Both the position numbers and the translations under genes were made by a program. The notes below the pieces were generated by a model. It searched no databases, was not told the origin of the DNA, and was given only the letters and a program-made list of their open reading frames with translations. From assembly GCA_964370635.1 (NCBI GenBank), contig CAYJJU010000004.1, forward strand, positions 67,303 to 131,302: a stretch of DNA of 64,000 nucleotides. The letters run 5' to 3'. Numbering within the stretch: position 1 is the first letter of the stretch; each line of letters begins with the position of its first letter. This stretch comes from SIG603 sp964370635. GTDB taxonomy: Bacteria; Bacillota; Clostridia; Oscillospirales; Acutalibacteraceae. Positions 17,502-27,980 of the stretch are shown here, in pieces.

Positions 17502-19172
17502 TTAAAACTCCATCTTCATAATAGCGCCTTTATCTGCGCTGTCTACTAGTTGTGCGTATCTGTAAAGCCAACCTGCTTTAATGTTAGGCTCGGGGCTTAT
17601 ATAGGTTTTTTTGCGGTTTGCAAATTCCTCGTCGCTTACTTTTGCTTTTATACTATAATTTGGTATGTCAATCTCTATTATATCGCCCTCGCTTATAAGG
17701 CCGATGAGTCCGCCTTGTGCCGCCTCGGGGCTTACGTGGCCTATAGATGCGCCTCGGCTTGCACCCGAAAATCTGCCGTCTGTGATAAGTGCAACCGATT
17801 TATCAAGTCCCATTCCTGCAAGAGCGCTGGTAGGGCTTAGCATTTCACGCATGCCGGGGCCGCCTTTTGGCCCTTCGTAACGAATTACTACTACGTCGCC
17901 CTCAAGTATTTTACCGCCAAAAATTGCCTCTATTGCTTCTTCTTCGCTGTTAAAAACCCTTGCAGGCCCCTCGTGTGTTAGCATTTCAGCTGCTACGGCG
18001 CTTCTCTTTACTACACAGCCGTTTTTTGCGATATTGCCAAATAAGATGGCAATTCCGCCTGTAAGGCTATATGGCTTGTCAATGGATCTTATAGTGTTTT
18101 CATCTTTTTTTTTTGCGTTTTTAATATTTTCACCCAAAGTTTGGCCTGTAACTGTCATGACCTCTAAGTCGATTAAGCCTTTTTTGGAAAGCTCTTTGTA
18201 AACCGCAGAAATTCCGCCTGCCGCATTTAAGTCTTGCATATGGCTAGGGCCTGCGGGGGCAAGGTGGCAAAGGTTTGGAGTGGTTTCGCTTTTTTCGTTA
18301 AACATATTAAGGTCAAGTTTAACACCTGCCTCATTTGCTATTGCAAGAAGATGAAGTACTGAGTTTGACGAACAACCAAGCGCCATGTCACAGGCAAGTG
18401 CATTTTTAACACTTCGTTCGTTTACTATATCCCTTGCCTTGATATCGTTTTCAACCATGTGCATAATTGCAGTTCCAGCATATTTAGCAAGGCGAACTCT
18501 TCCGCTTTCTACGGCTGGAATAGTGCCGTTTCCGGGTAAGGCAAGCCCTAAAGCTTCACACAGACAGTTCATGCTGTTGGCCGTGTACATTCCGGCGCAT
18601 GAGCCGCAACCCGGACAGCAACCCTCTTCAAATTCCTGAAGTTTCTCATCGTCGATAAGCCCTGATTTTCTAGCTCCTACCGCTTCAAAGATTTTTGAAA
18701 GGCTAATTTCTTCGCTGTCGACGCTTCCTGCCATCATGGGTCCTCCCGAGCATACTACTGTGGGAATGTTCATTCTCACCGCACCCATTACCATGCCGGG
18801 CACGATTTTATCGCAGTTTGGAACGAGTACTAGTCCGTCAAGCGCATGGGCCATTGCCATGGTTTCGACGCTGTCTGCGATTAGCTCACGGCTTGCAAGG
18901 CTATATTTCATTCCAAGATGCCCCATTGCAATTCCGTCGCATACTCCAATGGCAGGGAAGAGTATAGGCGTGCCGCCTGCCGAGCGTATGCCTGCCTTTA
19001 CCGCATCTGCTATTTTATCAAGATGAAAATGGCCTGGCACTATCTCGCTGTGAGCCGACACGACGCCTATAAGCGGTCTTTCAAGCTCCTCTTTTGTGTA
19101 TCCCATGGAATAGAAAAGGCTTCTTGAAGGGGCTTTTTCTATTCCTTTTGTAACATTGTCACTTCTTTTCAT
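17502..19172 (-). CDS. ilvD: Dihydroxy-acid dehydratase
   Basis: The 556-residue product dehydrates 2,3-dihydroxy-isovalerate/3-methylvalerate to the 2-oxoacids of valine and isoleucine. Visible marks are VPNCDKIVPGM (iron-sulfur Cys), CCPGCGSCAGMYTANSM and GPKGGPGMREML near the C terminus. Length is typical. It is the last gene of an ilvB-ilvN-ilvC-ilvD operon. Confidence 0.97.
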   Translation of the reverse strand: MKRSDNVTKGIEKAPSRSLFYSMGYTKEELERPLIGVVSAHSEIVPGHFHLDKIADAVKAGIRSAGGTPILFPAIGVCDGIAMGHLGMKYSLASRELIADSVETMAMAHALDGLVLVPNCDKIVPGMVMGAVRMNIPTVVCSGGPMMAGSVDSEEISLSKIFEAVGARKSGLIDDEKLQEFEEGCCPGCGSCAGMYTANSMNCLCEALGLALPGNGTIPAVESGRVRLAKYAGTAIMHMVENDIKARDIVNERSVKNALACDMALGCSSNSVLHLLAIANEAGVKLDLNMFNEKSETTPNLCHLAPAGPSHMQDLNAAGGISAVYKELSKKGLIDLEVMTVTGQTLGENIKNAKKKDENTIRSIDKPYSLTGGIAILFGNIAKNGCVVKRSAVAAEMLTHEGPARVFNSEEEAIEAIFGGKILEGDVVVIRYEGPKGGPGMREMLSPTSALAGMGLDKSVALITDGRFSGASRGASIGHVSPEAAQGGLIGLISEGDIIEIDIPNYSIKAKVSDEEFANRKKTYISPEPNIKAGWLYRYAQLVDSADKGAIMKMEF

Positions 19173-19225
19173 ATTTTTCCTCCGATTAAAATTATAAGGC
19201 GACCAACGGCCGCCCTAAAATTTAA

Positions 19226-20221
19226 TTATTTTTTAAGCCAGCTCATCATTTTTCTCAAGGCTTGTCCTACTTTTACAAGTGGATGCTCGGTCTCGTTTCT
19301 TCTGGTGGCAAGGAACTTAGCTTTACCGCCTGCATTGAATTCTTGAATAAATTCGCTTGCAAATGTTCCGTCTTGAATTTCAGAAAGAACTTTTTTCATT
19401 TCTTTTCTTGTGTCTTCTGTGATGATTCTCGTGCCTGTTCTGTAATCGCCATACTCGGCTGTGTTTGAAATTGAGTATCTCATCATTTCAAATCCACCGT
19501 TATTTATTAGGTCAACGATTAATTTCATTTCGTGGATACACTCAAAGTATGCCATTTCAGGCTCGTATCCCGCTTCTACAAGAGTATCAAAACCGGCTTT
19601 CATAAGCTCTGTCACACCGCCACATAAAACGGCTTGCTCACCAAATAGGTCTGTTTCTGTTTCTTCTTTAATGCTTGTTTCTAGTATTCCTGCGCGTCCG
19701 GCACCTATACCTGCTGCATATGCAAGTGCAATGTCTTTAGCTTTACCGCTTGCGTCTTGGTGAATTGCGATAAGTGAAGGAACACCTTTGCCCTCAAGGT
19801 ATTGAGTTCTAACTGTGTGTCCAGGTCCTTTTGGAGCTATCATGATTACATCTATGTTAGCTTGAGGAATAATTTGGTTATAGTGTAGATTAAAACCGTG
19901 GGCAAATGCCAAAACATCGCCGTCTTTTAGGTGTTTTTCGACTTGGTTTTTATATATGCTTGCTGCAAGCTCGTCGGGAACGAGCATCATGATGACATCG
20001 CCGGCTTTTGCTGCTTCTTCAACTTCCATGACTTTTAGTCCGCCAGCCTCGGCCTCGGCTACACTTGGTGAGCCTTTTCTTAGGCCTACAACAACGTTTA
20101 CACCGCTGTCGTGTAGGTTTTGTGCGTGGGCATGTCCTTGGCTACCAAAGCCTAAAACTGCGACGGTTTTGCCGTCTAATAGTCCTAAATTGCAATCGGG
20201 TTCGTAATACTTCTTAATCAT
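19226..20221 (-). CDS. ilvC: Ketol-acid reductoisomerase
   Basis: ATG at 20221 with GGAG 9 nt upstream is chosen over an in-frame TTG at 20227. The 331-residue class I enzyme shows the nucleotide-binding VLGFGSQGHAHAQN and, in the specificity loop, GLRKGSPS, whose Arg and Ser suit NADPH. The Mg2+ site residues lie in ETDLFGEQ. It converts acetolactate to dihydroxyisovalerate. Confidence 0.97.
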   Translation of the reverse strand: MIKKYYEPDCNLGLLDGKTVAVLGFGSQGHAHAQNLHDSGVNVVVGLRKGSPSVAEAEAGGLKVMEVEEAAKAGDVIMMLVPDELAASIYKNQVEKHLKDGDVLAFAHGFNLHYNQIIPQANIDVIMIAPKGPGHTVRTQYLEGKGVPSLIAIHQDASGKAKDIALAYAAGIGAGRAGILETSIKEETETDLFGEQAVLCGGVTELMKAGFDTLVEAGYEPEMAYFECIHEMKLIVDLINNGGFEMMRYSISNTAEYGDYRTGTRIITEDTRKEMKKVLSEIQDGTFASEFIQEFNAGGKAKFLATRRNETEHPLVKVGQALRKMMSWLKK

Positions 20222-20249
20222 TTTCAAAAACTCCTTTATAATAAAAAAT

Positions 20250-20768
20250 TTAACTAATTGTTCCCTGTGGCTTGCCTCTTTGAATACCTGTAGCGCCTGT
20301 GCGACACATTTCTATAATCTCATAATCGCTAATTGCATTCATAAAAGCATCTATTTTTTCAGGGGCGCCTGTCAATTCGACAATTAAACTATCTTTTGAC
20401 AGGTCCACAATTTTACCTCGGTAAATGTCCGTGATTTCTTTAATCGATGAGCGAACTTCATCGTTTGATGCAAGCTTTACAAGCAGAATTTCACGTAAAA
20501 GGCTTGTATTATCTTCTAAAACAAATATGTCACGCACCACTTCTAATTTTTCGGTTTGAGTAATTATTTGGTGCAAACTTTGATCTGTCGCATAAAAAAC
20601 TATGGTAATTCTCGAAAGTGCCTCGTTGTCTGTCGCACATACGGTGAGGGAGTCAATGTTAAAACCACGTCTGCCAAAAAGGCTTACTATACGATTTAAA
20701 ACATTTGCATGGTTGTCGACGAAAATACTTATGACTTCTCGCTTTAAATTTTCTTTATGTCTATTCAT
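20250..20768 (-). CDS. ilvN: Acetolactate synthase small (regulatory) subunit
   Basis: ATG at 20768 preceded by AAGGAGGGAATTT. Longer in-frame sequence upstream overlaps ilvB and is rejected. The 172-residue product has an N-terminal ACT domain (ISIFVDNHANVLNRIVSLFGRRGFN) and the C-terminal ALS_ss domain (TGAPEKIDAFM). It confers valine feedback regulation on IlvB. The start is 11 nt after the ilvB stop. Confidence 0.95.
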   Translation of the reverse strand: MNRHKENLKREVISIFVDNHANVLNRIVSLFGRRGFNIDSLTVCATDNEALSRITIVFYATDQSLHQIITQTEKLEVVRDIFVLEDNTSLLREILLVKLASNDEVRSSIKEITDIYRGKIVDLSKDSLIVELTGAPEKIDAFMNAISDYEIIEMCRTGATGIQRGKPQGTIS

Positions 20769-20779
20769 AAATTCCCTCC

Positions 20780-22441
20780 TTAACCTATAATCATGTCGTG
20801 AACTGTGCCGCCGGTGGGTATCATGGGAAGCACCATTTCTTTTCTTGAAATAACACATTCTATCCAAACGGGACCCTTGTAAAGTAGAGCAGCTTTAAAG
20901 GCTTCTTCAAACTCTTCTATGGTAGTCGCCCTAAAACCCTTACCGCCAAACCCGTCGATAATTTTTACAAAGTCTGTCTTTCTCTCAGGAGTGGTGGAGC
21001 AAAATCTATCTTTATAAAAAACTCTTTGCCACTGGTAAACCATGCCTAAAACCGAGTTGTTCATGATTACCGTAATAATCGGGAGCTCATGGCTGACGGC
21101 CGTGCAGGCCTCTGCTAAATTCATATGGAAAGAACCGTCACCGGTAAAGTGGATTACCCTTTTTTCAGGACATGCAATTTGTGCGCCAATTGATGCGCCG
21201 TAGCCAAATCCCATGGTGCCAAGTCCACCGCTTGTAATAAAGCTCTTGGTGTTTTGGTGCTTTAAATACTGTGCCGCCCACATTTGGTGCTGGCCTACAT
21301 CTGTTACATATATGGTCTCTTTGTCTGTAAAATCGCATACCTTAGATATTATGTCCTTGGGGTGAAGGTCACAGTCGTCGGCTAAGGAGCCGCTTTTTAC
21401 CTGTTTCCATACATCAATTTGATTATTCCACTCCGTGCGACTTTTTGCATCTGTCAAGGGAAGTAACTTTACAAGGAAGGCTTTTACATCGCTTACTATG
21501 CTTATGTCTACTAATATATTTTTGTTAAATTCGCTTTTATCTATGTCTACTTGAATAATAGTAGCATCTTTTGCAAATTTATTCATGTTCTGTGCAACCC
21601 TGTCGCTAAACCTTGTGCCGAGTGCAAGCACTAGGTCTGCGCTGTCTACGGCTTTGTTTGAAGCTACCGAGCCGTGCATTCCTATAAGGCCTAAATTATG
21701 TTTGTCGTCATGGTTTAAAACGCCTGCAGCCATCATGGTATAGGTGGCAGGTATATCTGCTTTACACAGTAGTTCTCTTAGCTCGTCGCCTGCATCCGCA
21801 CTTGCAACGCCTCCGCCAAAGTAAATGACAGGTTGTTTTGCGTTATTGACAAGTTCAGCTACTTTACTTAAATCCACATCACATTCACTCACAGGTGTTT
21901 CTTGAGTGGAAATGGGGCAGGGAGTGAAGTCAATAAGCTGAGAAGTGACGTCTTTTGTTACGTCGACAAGTACAGGGCCTTTACGGCCGGTGGAAGCTAT
22001 TCTAAATGCATCCCTTAATGCAGGGGCTAAATCATTTATGTCTGTTACAAGGAAATTATGCTTAGTTATGGGCATTGTCACGCCGGTTATACACACCTCT
22101 TGGAAGGCATCACTCCCTATTAAGGAGCTTGGCACATTACAAGTGAGCGCTACCATGGGTATACTGTCCAAAAACGCAGTGGCTATGCCGGTTACAAGGT
22201 TTGTAGCACCCGGTCCGCTAGTTGCAAAAACCACGCCTGTTTTGCCTGTTGCCCTCGCATAACCGTCTGCCGCATGTGCCGCATGTTGTTCATGGGAAGA
22301 GAGTATATGCCGTATTTTATCGCTGTGCTCATATAAAACGTCATAGACATTTAAAATTGTTCCGCCGGGATAGCCGAAAACCGTGTCTACGCCTTGTTCT
22401 AGGAGTATTTGCGCTATAATTTGAGCGCCGTTTAGTTTCAT
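20780..22441 (-). CDS. ilvB: Acetolactate synthase large (catalytic) subunit
   Basis: The 553-residue TPP enzyme condenses pyruvate to acetolactate. It shows the catalytic Glu region GYPGGTILNVYD and SSHEQHAAHAADGYARATG, and the TPP-Mg motif GDGSFHMN with the later NNSVLGMV. It is first in the ilv operon and is driven by the promoter at 22478-22506. Confidence 0.97.
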   Translation of the reverse strand: MKLNGAQIIAQILLEQGVDTVFGYPGGTILNVYDVLYEHSDKIRHILSSHEQHAAHAADGYARATGKTGVVFATSGPGATNLVTGIATAFLDSIPMVALTCNVPSSLIGSDAFQEVCITGVTMPITKHNFLVTDINDLAPALRDAFRIASTGRKGPVLVDVTKDVTSQLIDFTPCPISTQETPVSECDVDLSKVAELVNNAKQPVIYFGGGVASADAGDELRELLCKADIPATYTMMAAGVLNHDDKHNLGLIGMHGSVASNKAVDSADLVLALGTRFSDRVAQNMNKFAKDATIIQVDIDKSEFNKNILVDISIVSDVKAFLVKLLPLTDAKSRTEWNNQIDVWKQVKSGSLADDCDLHPKDIISKVCDFTDKETIYVTDVGQHQMWAAQYLKHQNTKSFITSGGLGTMGFGYGASIGAQIACPEKRVIHFTGDGSFHMNLAEACTAVSHELPIITVIMNNSVLGMVYQWQRVFYKDRFCSTTPERKTDFVKIIDGFGGKGFRATTIEEFEEAFKAALLYKGPVWIECVISRKEMVLPMIPTGGTVHDMIIG

Positions 22442-22477
22442 GTAATTATAACCCCTCTCAAATGAAAAATTTGAAAT

Positions 22478-22506
22478 ATTATATCATAAAATCAAATAGA
22501 ATTCAA
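22478..22506 (-). promoter_or_regulatory. Promoter of the ilv operon
   Basis: Minus-strand TTGAAT (22506-22501), 17-bp spacer, TATAAT (22483-22478). The leader to the ilvB ATG is only about 30 nt, too short for a T-box or leader-peptide attenuator. Confidence 0.8.
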
Positions 22507-22789
22507 GGTAATAATGGCATTTGCGCTAAAATCGGCAAAAAAATAGATTTGACGCAGTAAAGTGGTAAAATTTTTGGCGGTTTTTTTACTTTTTTTTGAA
22601 AAAAAACTTAAAATTTACATTTTTTTCAAAAAAAACCAAGAAATCGTGAACCTTTTTGCGCCATGTCGTATCTTACATGTATACAGCAAAAATTTGCCCA
22701 TAAATAAAGCTTGCAATATCCTTGCATTTATGGTAAAATTTTGACATTATTATTATTTATTTAAGAAAGAAAGGTTAGAGGGGAAAGTT
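22507..22789 (+). promoter_or_regulatory. Intergenic region with promoter of the large surface protein and an AT-rich dyad
   Basis: TTGCAA (22711-22716), 17-bp spacer and TAAAAT (22734-22739) make a plausible promoter; AGAGGGGAA precedes ATG 22790. Further upstream an A/T-tract dyad spans 22579-22637, with GGTTTTTTT paired to AAAAAAACC. A short frame over these tracts is not a credible gene. Confidence 0.6.
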
Positions 22790-25700
22790 ATGAAGAGACG
22801 ATTCACACCCACTAAAACGAGAAAAAGCATGAAAATCACTAGCATGTTACTTGCAATGATTTTGGTTTTCTCTCAAGTATTCACAGCAATACCGGCCTAT
22901 GCGGAGTCAGGCACGGGAGGCGGCGAGTCCATTACCTATACGGGAAGCGATGCGCTGGCAAGTGTAAAAAACACACAGAGTGTTGCAGACGATTTTGTCG
23001 ATGATTTAAATATGTCATCTACATTAAAAACTGCATTAAAAATAGCGCTTGGAGCTACCGGTGCCATGAGCTTTAATGCTTTTGATAATATTAATGTAGG
23101 CACTAAGGCAACCGGAATATTTAAAGGCGACCTATTAGTACAGAGTAGTACAACTGATTACACAAATGTAACAGGCGAGGCTATTACAATAACACCTCAA
23201 CTTAAGGTTGAGAATTATGACTCAAAATGGATATCAACAGGATGGTTTAGTGGATATTTTGAGTACACATACAAATCAACCGATACTTACTCACTTGATT
23301 CTTACTCCTTCACAATCACCCCACAAGACGTTGAAGTTATAACACATGATGTAACGGGGAGCAACTTTACAGGCGGAAGCGATTATGACATCGTAACAAC
23401 TGCAAGTGCCGCAAACATAAACAATGATTTCAGTGTAGTGGCAAGCAATAGTGCTTTACACAATGAAATCAAAAATTTAATCGGAACAGCTACAACTACA
23501 GCAGATGCAACAACAGGCAAAATTTCAGTTGATGTAAATCTTGGTTCTAATTATAATGTAAGATACACAAACGGTACATTCACTCCTCCTGGAGTATTAA
23601 CTGCTACACCAGCTCTTTCAAATCAAACAGCAACAGCTTACACAGGTTCATCACAACTTGCTGCAGCAACAGCAGAAATTAAAACTGCGGCTAAAGCATG
23701 GGTGAGTGCAAACGTAGTTGGAAATGATGCTATTGTTAATATGAATGCAAAAATAGACAGTGCAAGCGTTTCACTAAATGATAGCAAAACAGACATTAAA
23801 GATGCAGGCACATACACACTTTCTTTAAAAATCGCCGATGAATACGAGATGTTCTCTCTAAGTGGTGGAAATGAGCATGTCGGCTATGACCTTACATTTA
23901 CACAATCTCTAACAGTAAATAAAATACCCGAAGTTCAAGTATATGTAAAAAACCAATACACATCTACTTTACCAGCAGTACCAAACTTTGCAGTGTTCTC
24001 AAGTGAACCATTAGCCGATGCGCAAACAGGCCTAGACCTATTTGCAGTTATCGAGGGTGCATCACAAGAAGTGCTTAATGCAGTTGAGGCAGAGCTCGCT
24101 TCTATGCTAGTTCTTAAAAAAGATGCATACAGCATTTTTGGTGCAGAGGTGCTTTCTTACATAACATTCTATGCTGATGATACAGCACAAGGCTATACAA
24201 ACTATGGTAAATTTTCAAGCGAACAAACAGGTTTAGACCTTAGTGCACAAGGACTTAATGACATGGCACAAGAGGCTATAGACGGCGCAATGGACGAAAT
24301 TAATGCGGCTTTCTCAAACCTTATTGCAGACATAATCCCAAATGTTGACCTTGGAACATATGAAAAACCTTACGACGGAAAATCATTTAATGATTATGGC
24401 GGAGAAGAGGGTGTTGAGTTTGCAAACGATGTGCTTACAGACCTATCTGACGAGCTTAACAAACTACTTGTAAAGCTTCCTGACATGATGATAGACTTAA
24501 CAAACATCGATATGGGTGGCTTAAATGTTCCAGACAGCCTACCATTACCAGGTAGCGTAGGGGACGATATCAATAATATACTAGGTGAAATTGATTCAGT
24601 TCTTGGTTCTGTAAACAATTTAGACGAAAGCATTGGCATAGACATTGAGGAGATAGTTCGTCAACTGTCTACAGCAAATGTTAAACTAGAGCTTGTTGAA
24701 AGTGGAAGCACACTTGCAAACACTATTAACGCAGGCGACAGCACAACTCTAACTCTTAAAATAACAATAACAACAGACATAACTCTAAAAGATGCGCTAA
24801 GCATTAGCCCTGACATATTAGAGGGTACTATAGGAACATCAAACATAGATATAAATAGTATAATTGCAGGTATGGTTGGCGATTGGGCTGCAGACATTAT
24901 TGTTGGCGCATTATCATTTGACCCTGTAATCGACCTTACAAAAGTGCTATCAAGCATGGATGTTACTTTATCGGTAGCTCCACATGTAAACGTAGCTAAC
25001 TTTACACTAGGTGTAGAACAGCTTCCTGTTACTATCTATTATGATGAAACAGCGGCTGACTTTACAGACAACGGCGGTTTATTCCCTGAGTATGACCCAA
25101 GAGCAATGGAAGCACAACTTATGGCTGACCACTATGTGACTGTAAACCCACTAAGCTATCTACTTCTAAGCGATGCGGCTTTAGCAGAGCTTTCAGCAGA
25201 TGTACTTAATAGTGCTACAGAGCACACACTAAGTTCTAACTATGACGTAACAATTAAAGGCATGAGCGCTGACCCAACTTACGGCAAAATTGCAAGTGAG
25301 ATTAAAGAAACTCTAAGCGATGTTAAAGATGAAATCGTAAAATACACCCAGCTTGCAAAAGAAATAGCCCAAAAAGTTGAAGAGCTTAAAGACAAAGGCA
25401 TAGAAGACTACAACAAACTTGTAGAAGAAATTAATGATCTAATTGCAGATGCAGAAGAGCTAAGAGATAAAATTCTTGAAGCAAAAGGCGATGCAAGTGA
25501 AATAGTAGACCAAATCATCGGTACTATAGAAGACAAATTTAATTCTATAGACCTTGGCAAAATTAAAGAAATAGTTAATGGCTATGTAGGCGATGCATTT
25601 GATACCCTAATAGAAGGACTAGATGCAAAACTTAAAGAGCTTGCAGACAAGGCTTTAGAAGCGCTTGAAGGCGAAATCGCTAAGGCTATAAGCAAACTAA

Positions 25701-27438
25701 CTGAAGAGTTTGAAAATCTAGGCCTTGAAGAAAAATACGAAGCCCTAAAAGCGGAAGCAGAGAAAGCTGTAAACGATTTAATTAAAAATTTAGACGAAAC
25801 TTTCCCTGTAGAAGTTGACTTAGGAAGTCTTACAAAAGAGTATGACCAAACTCCATTTGGCGTGTCTGACATAGACTATGTACAAAGACTAATCGCTTTG
25901 GTAGATGCAGCAAAAGTAGAAGTTAAAAACTTTGAACTTACAGCGCTTTCAGACATAGTACTAGCACAAGTAATCATGTCTTACCTACCAGAGGAAGCAG
26001 TAGATGCATACGAAACTTTCTCAAATATCATGGATAAACTAGGCCTTGATACATCAAAAATGGAAGAATTCGTTATGAATGCTATAGGCAGTGCAGAAGG
26101 CTTAAAAAATGATGCAGAAGAAGTGCTAAACACTGAAATTAATAAATTATCAGAAGAATTTGTTAAACTTCAAGAACTTTTAGCAGACATGAACGCAATG
26201 ACTTTAGCCGAGCTAGAGGACGAAATTGAAAAACTAAACAACAAATATCTAAGTGTAAGCTTTGGTGGAAATTCTGTAGTTAAAGATGTACCGGGTGGCG
26301 ATGTTACATTTACTGTAAGTGCTACATTATTCGGAAGAACTTATGAGCTTGTAAATGGCACATACGCTCTAAACATCACAGCAATTCCACTAGACGTAAC
26401 AGTTTATGACCAAACAATTGATGAGGGCGATGCTATAAGTCAAAATGCTTTCATAATCAATACATCACTTAGCGCTGCACTTTTAAGTGAAGCAAAAGAC
26501 GCTATAACACTTGTTTCAAACGGTGCTGACGGCGACGAGATTACAGCAGAAATTAATTCTGATAACTTTACACTAAACGTAACTGTTGGTACACTAACTG
26601 TAAATGTTGAAGACGACGATAACGAAGGCGATGGAAACGAAGGCGACGGAAATGAAGGCGACGGAAACGAAGGCGNNNNNNNNNNNNNNNNNNNNNNNNN
26701 NNNNNNNNNNNNNNNNNNNNNNNNNNNNNNNNNNNNNNNNNNNNNNNNNNNNNNNNNNNNNNNNNNNNNNNNNNNAACGAAGGCGATGGAAACGAAGGCG
26801 ACGGAAATGAAGGCGACGGAAACGAAGGCGACGACACAACAGGTACAGGCGGAACAGGTACAGGCGGTACAGGTACAGGCGGAACAGGCACAGGCGGCGA
26901 CGACACAACAGGCACAGGCGGCGCAACAGGTGACGACGAAGGTGACGACGAAGTTGAAGAAATCGAAGACGAAACTACTCCAACTGCTCCTACACCAGAC
27001 GACGAAGACGATGAAAATGTAGAAATCGAAGACATAACAGACGAAGACGACGAAGACGAAGGAACAACTGAAATTGAGGACGAAGAAAATCCACTAGCTT
27101 CAGGTGCCGGAATTGATGTTGATGGCAACAACGATGGTAAATTCTCAGTAATTAACCTAATACTTGCAATTGCAACAATCGTAATCGGTGCATATGTTCT
27201 TATTGCTCACTTCATGGGCGGCAACGCTGGCGCACTAGGAATTAAACTTATTACATTAATACCTCTTGTAGCAGCTGCAATACTTACTTTTGTAACACAA
27301 AACTTTGCAGGCGCAGTTGTTATGGTTGACACATGGACAGCAGTGTTCGCAGTTATAACAGCAGCACAAGTTGTAGCTTCAATAGTTTCTGTTAAAGCTT
27401 CAAACCAAGATCAAAACCTAAACAGAGATTTTGATTAA
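22790..27438 (+). CDS. Giant secreted surface protein with coiled coil, GDGNE repeats and C-terminal membrane anchor (spans assembly gap)
   Basis: No known function. A signal peptide (residues 1 to about 38, ending AYA) leads into beta-rich sequence. YDG/MBG-like segments (KPYDG near 24367, KEYDQ near 25840) flank a long coiled-coil region (about 25270-25800). Next come 5-residue N-E-G-D-G repeats, T-G-T-G-G repeats, an Asp/Glu-rich stretch and three hydrophobic helices (about 27140-27410). A 100-N gap puts the tail in another frame, but the 55 nt on each side of it are identical. Merging them restores one frame of about 1497 codons. It is probably a cell-envelope adhesin or structural protein. 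Confidence 0.8.
26621..26830 (+). repeat. 15-bp tandem repeat (N-E-G-D-G) with embedded 100-N assembly gap
   Basis: Units of AACGAAGGCGACGG-type 15-mers encode N-E-G-D-G. The N run occupies 26676-26775. The 55 nt before it (26621-26675) equal the 55 nt after it (26776-26830). The true copy number is unknown. Confidence 0.95.
26839..26898 (+). repeat. Four 15-bp repeats encoding T-G-T-G-G
   Basis: ACAGGTACAGGCGGA-type units run four times in frame directly after the N-E-G-D-G repeats, giving a flexible glycine/threonine linker. Confidence 0.85.
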
Positions 27439-27474
27439 TCTATCTTAATCTATCTTAAATAAAATAATAAATGA

Positions 27475-27507
27475 AAACCGATTAGCTCAGGCTAATCGGT
27501 TTTTTTT
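27475..27507 (+). terminator. Rho-independent terminator of the surface-protein gene
   Basis: AAACCGATTAGC pairs with GCTAATCGGTTT around TCAG, followed by T8. It lies 36 nt after the stop. Confidence 0.95.
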
Positions 27508-27602
27508 GCGCATCAAAAATGCCCCTACTTTAAAAAGTTCTATAAAAAGGTAATTAAAAAACTTTTTCACTTTTAAAAATACGCTTCTAAGGCAAAAGCT
27601 TT

Positions 27603-27666
27603 CGTTTTCTGCGGAAAACGACTCAGGGCGTTGCCCTAAGTACCCACCATTTTTTGAAAAAAATGG
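27603..27666. repeat. Cluster of three small palindromes, possible REP-like unit
   Basis: Three hairpins stand in a row: CGTTTTC/GGAAAACG (27603-27620), AGGGC-GTT-GCCCT (27625-27637) and CCATTTTTT/AAAAAATGG (27647-27666). The 27508-27722 stretch has no credible gene. The arrangement resembles a mobile intergenic palindromic element. Confidence 0.45.
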
Positions 27667-27722
27667 AGTAAAACTTTTAATATTTGCACTGTGCCATAAC
27701 GCTATATCTTTTTTGCGCAAAT

Positions 27723-27917
27723 TTACTTTCTCATTTCCAAATCGTTTATAAGGTTTTTGATGTCTTTGTTACTTGATAACTGATATCGCCTAAGCTCAAT
27801 TGCTTCTAAAACTTCCGGTGGCAAATTGTCAAGCGTGCGGTCGTGTCCCGGCATATCGGTTAAAAGCATTCCGTAAGGCGAACCATTTGTAGATGTGTTC
27901 CAGTAAAAAGGAAACAT
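27723..27917 (-). CDS. Small hypothetical protein (64 aa)
   Basis: ATG at 27917 sits about 7 nt after GGGGGTGA. The product begins MFPFYWNTSTNGSPYG and ends in a charged helix (LINDLEMRK). It has no signal peptide, membrane segment or recognised domain. It follows the DUF4364 gene by about 60 nt on the same strand and is probably co-transcribed. Function unknown. Confidence 0.55.
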   Translation of the reverse strand: MFPFYWNTSTNGSPYGMLLTDMPGHDRTLDNLPPEVLEAIELRRYQLSSNKDIKNLINDLEMRK

Positions 27918-27980
27918 AAAAATCACCCCCACAAATATCTTTTACAAAATTGCAAAAATAATGTGAGGGAAATTTTGAAA

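Noticed and set aside
20769..20867. N-terminal extension of ilvN into ilvB
   Set aside because: The 33 extra residues overlap the ilvB coding end. ATG 20768 has AAGGAGG in place.
22442..22510. T-box or leader-peptide attenuator for the ilv operon
   Set aside because: The leader between the promoter and ilvB is about 30 nt, too short for either.
22562..22744. 60-residue Lys/Phe-rich frame upstream of the surface protein
   Set aside because: It consists of A and T tracts, has no ribosome site and overlaps the promoter.
26621..26898. Possible CRISPR array
   Set aside because: These are in-frame 15-bp coding repeats with no unique spacers and no cas genes nearby.
26604..27022. Apparent continuation of the surface protein in a Lys/Thr/Gln-rich frame after the N run
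   Set aside because: The frame is set by the arbitrary 100-N length. The frame encoding the acidic stalk and three helices is plainly the real one.
26568..27131. Long minus-strand reading frames opposite the repeat region of the surface protein
   Set aside because: They arise because the 15-bp repeats lack stops on the other strand. They have low-complexity products and no ribosome site.
27487..27720. 77-residue minus-strand frame downstream of the surface-protein gene
   Set aside because: It runs through the terminator and three palindromes, has no ribosome site and looks like translated repeat DNA.
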